This document shows positions 5,102-6,214 of a stretch of DNA of 6,214 bases, piece by piece (the first letter of the stretch is position 1; each line of letters starts with the position of its first letter). Under the pieces are notes generated by a model. That model saw nothing but the letters and a program-made list of their open reading frames with translations, was not told the origin of the DNA and ran no database searches. Origin of the DNA: Bacteroidales bacterium H10 (lineage in GTDB: Bacteria; Bacteroidota; Bacteroidia; Bacteroidales; Muribaculaceae); NCBI GenBank assembly GCA_001701295.1, contig DAAV01000048.1:21625-27838 (forward strand). The letters are read 5' to 3'. Both the position numbers and the translations under genes were made by a program.

Positions 5102-5374
5102 ATGAAGAAATTGTTATTGATACTCTTCCTCTATCTCTTGGTGGAGGGAGATAATGTGATAGGTGACGGACTGTATGTCTATCACCGTGGCAAACACGCC
5201 GTTGATGAACTGAAGACCAAAGTCGATGAATACTATCCGAGGATTGAAGCCGTGGATTCGGTTCTGATGAAAACCTTATCGGCGGAGAGCCTGCCTGCAA
5301 CTGACGGCGAAATCGACACCATACCTCCGGAACGTGAGCCTGTCCGAAGAAACAGAAAGGTCATTCACAGATAG
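5102..5374 (+). CDS. small exported or membrane-anchored hypothetical protein
   Basis: 90 residues. MKKLLLILFLYLLVEGDN is a basic start followed by a hydrophobic run of about 11 residues, which fits a short signal peptide or N-terminal anchor; there is no lipobox cysteine. The remainder is soluble and charged, with a helical segment (AVDELKTKVDEYYPRIEAVD, 33-52) and a basic, probably disordered tail (EREPVRRNRKVIHR). It would sit in the inner membrane or periplasm, in contrast to the cytosolic character of its operon neighbours. It is last in the operon, 13 bases after the previous stop. Its last 14 bases overlap the 3' end of the convergent resolvase-like gene; no terminator separates them. 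Confidence 0.65.
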   Translation: MKKLLLILFLYLLVEGDNVIGDGLYVYHRGKHAVDELKTKVDEYYPRIEAVDSVLMKTLSAESLPATDGEIDTIPPEREPVRRNRKVIHR

Positions 5375-5948
5375 GACGTTTCTTGCCGAGCCTCTCTGTC
5401 GGGATGCCATGCTTCCGCAGTACACGGAACAGCGTGGTCTTGCTGATGTTGTTAAGTCTTAATATCTCCCCGGTATTAAGGCCGGTGAGGTACATGCTTA
5501 TGACACGACTGTCGCGTTGTGTCCTCCGTTCCTTGACCGACGTTTGAACCGGGGACTGCGTTTGTAGCGGCTTTTCGCCGTTTCCTTTTTTAATGTCGGC
5601 CACATCTGATGCCAGTGTCTTGAATGCCGACACTATGTTCCTGTCCGATTCGCCGTCATAGAGTATGCCGGCGGTGTCAATCCTGTCCCTGATTGAGATC
5701 AGTCTGATATTGCGGGCTTCACAATATTCCAGAAGTACCGCCAGATTGGAGCAGCCATTGACAATGTGGCATAGCCTGGGAACAATTATCTCGTCATTGT
5801 TCCCGATCTGCCTGAGAAGGGTTCTTCTCTCCGGTCTTGTCTGAGTGTCGTATCTGCTTTCCCTGAATATCCGGCAACATCCCGATTCTTCAATATTCCT
5901 GACTGTTGCATCATCTGCCGAATGTAATATGTATCCGTATCTTGCCAT
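5361..5948 (-). CDS. degenerate serine-resolvase-family protein, probably a regulator
   Basis: 195 residues with the full layout of a small serine recombinase: resolvase-like N-terminal domain (1-115), linker, and a Hin-like helix-turn-helix (about 145-182, with GLNTGEILRLNNISKTTLFR at 156-175). The fold markers GY at 5-6 and RIDT at 89-92 are present. Compared with gamma-delta resolvase, the nucleophile Ser10 is kept, but Arg8 is Leu, and the segment holding Asp67, Arg68 and Arg71 (LDRLGR) reads LCHIVN at 59-64. Loss of these arginines makes strand cleavage unlikely, so I infer a DNA-binding regulator. Start 5948 has a TATCTTTG -7 box 29 bp upstream. The gene is convergent with the small-gene operon and overlaps it by 14 bases. 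An alternative is a divergent but active recombinase with relocated catalytic residues. Confidence 0.75.
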   Translation of the reverse strand: MARYGYILHSADDATVRNIEESGCCRIFRESRYDTQTRPERRTLLRQIGNNDEIIVPRLCHIVNGCSNLAVLLEYCEARNIRLISIRDRIDTAGILYDGESDRNIVSAFKTLASDVADIKKGNGEKPLQTQSPVQTSVKERRTQRDSRVISMYLTGLNTGEILRLNNISKTTLFRVLRKHGIPTERLGKKRPICE

Positions 5949-5977
5949 CTGTATTGCGCTATTATCTTTCTTTCATG

Positions 5978-5985
5978 CAAAGATA
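5978..5985 (-). promoter_or_regulatory. -7 promoter box of the resolvase-like gene
   Basis: The minus strand reads TATCTTTG, an exact TAnnTTTG match, placing the transcription start about 22 bases before the ATG at 5948. No TTTG -33 box is visible at the expected distance on the minus strand (about 6005-6010), so the promoter may be weak or activator-dependent. Confidence 0.65.
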
Positions 5986-6161
5986 GCACACATTGATGAT
6001 ATTATCATCTGGAATACAGCTTTTTAACTATATAAATATAATCTCCATTTGTAAATAATGTTAGCAAAAGGAGCCGATATTTATATACGTTTCCGTGCAT
6101 CTTTCTTAATATCTGCGACATAACCCGATTATAAATTATAGCCCCATTCATAAAGAAGATT

Positions 6162-6182
6162 AAAGCCTTGAACACAGGCTTT
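6162..6182. repeat. 7-bp hairpin overlapping the -33 region of the outgoing promoter
   Basis: AAAGCCT (6162-6168) and AGGCTTT (6176-6182) are perfect arms with a 7-base loop, followed by a short T-run on the plus strand. It could be a terminator or, because its right arm overlaps the -33 region of the promoter at 6180-6210, an operator. No gene transcribed rightward ends nearby, which favours the operator reading. Confidence 0.45.
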
Positions 6183-6210
6183 TACAGAATGTCTTACGGA
6201 CTTATCTTTG
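6180..6210 (+). promoter_or_regulatory. Bacteroidetes promoter for a gene right of the window
   Basis: TTTT at 6180-6183 (an imperfect -33 box) is followed after 19 bases by TATCTTTG (6203-6210), an exact match to TAnnTTTG with the usual spacing. The start of transcription would fall just past the end of the window, so a gene or operon is expected to begin there on the plus strand. Confidence 0.65.
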
Positions 6211-6214
6211 CACC

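Overview
The window looks like an accessory segment of a Bacteroidales genome (Bacteroides, Parabacteroides, Prevotella or Muribaculaceae type), most likely within an integrative conjugative element or conjugative plasmid. The evidence is Bacteroidetes-type promoter boxes (TAnnTTTG, e.g. TATCTTTG at 5978-5985 on the minus strand and 6203-6210 on the plus strand), absence of clear Shine-Dalgarno sites, many small overlapping genes of unknown function, and a resolvase-family gene. This assignment is inference; no relaxase, integrase or tra gene lies inside the window.

Layout from left to right. Positions 3-44 may be the 3' end of a gene entering from the left. Positions 45-484 are gene-free and end in a structured leader (copy 1, about 286-468) just upstream of a two-gene operon: a ComF-like phosphoribosyltransferase (485-1051) and a SLOG/YpsA-like nucleotide-binding protein (1053-1553). 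An HD-domain phosphohydrolase (1634-2248, minus) converges on that operon; its -7 box lies inside a perfect 13-bp inverted repeat. Leader copy 2 (2473-2660) precedes a compact operon of four small genes (2688-3951) plus a doubtful fifth frame (3951-4145). Leader copy 3 (4105-4281) precedes a second operon of four small genes (4315-5374). A resolvase-family protein with most catalytic residues replaced (5361-5948, minus) overlaps the end of that operon tail to tail. The right edge holds a hairpin and a strong promoter pointing out of the window.

The most notable result is the leader. Copies 2 and 3 align over about 180 nt and keep the same base-paired architecture despite substitutions: a long-range stem with one bulged base at the same place, a hairpin with a shared G.A mismatch and a C:G to A:T compensatory change, and a 3' nested hairpin (CCCTC/GAGGG outside, a variable inner stem). 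Copy 1 clearly shares the 3' domain, with an inner stem of different sequence but intact pairing. In each case the coding region starts 16-33 nt after the last stem. I infer a cis-acting RNA that gives several cargo operons of the same element a common control. The products of the two small-gene operons are largely unknown; several are strongly acidic, as some anti-defence DNA mimics are, but nothing in them proves that role.
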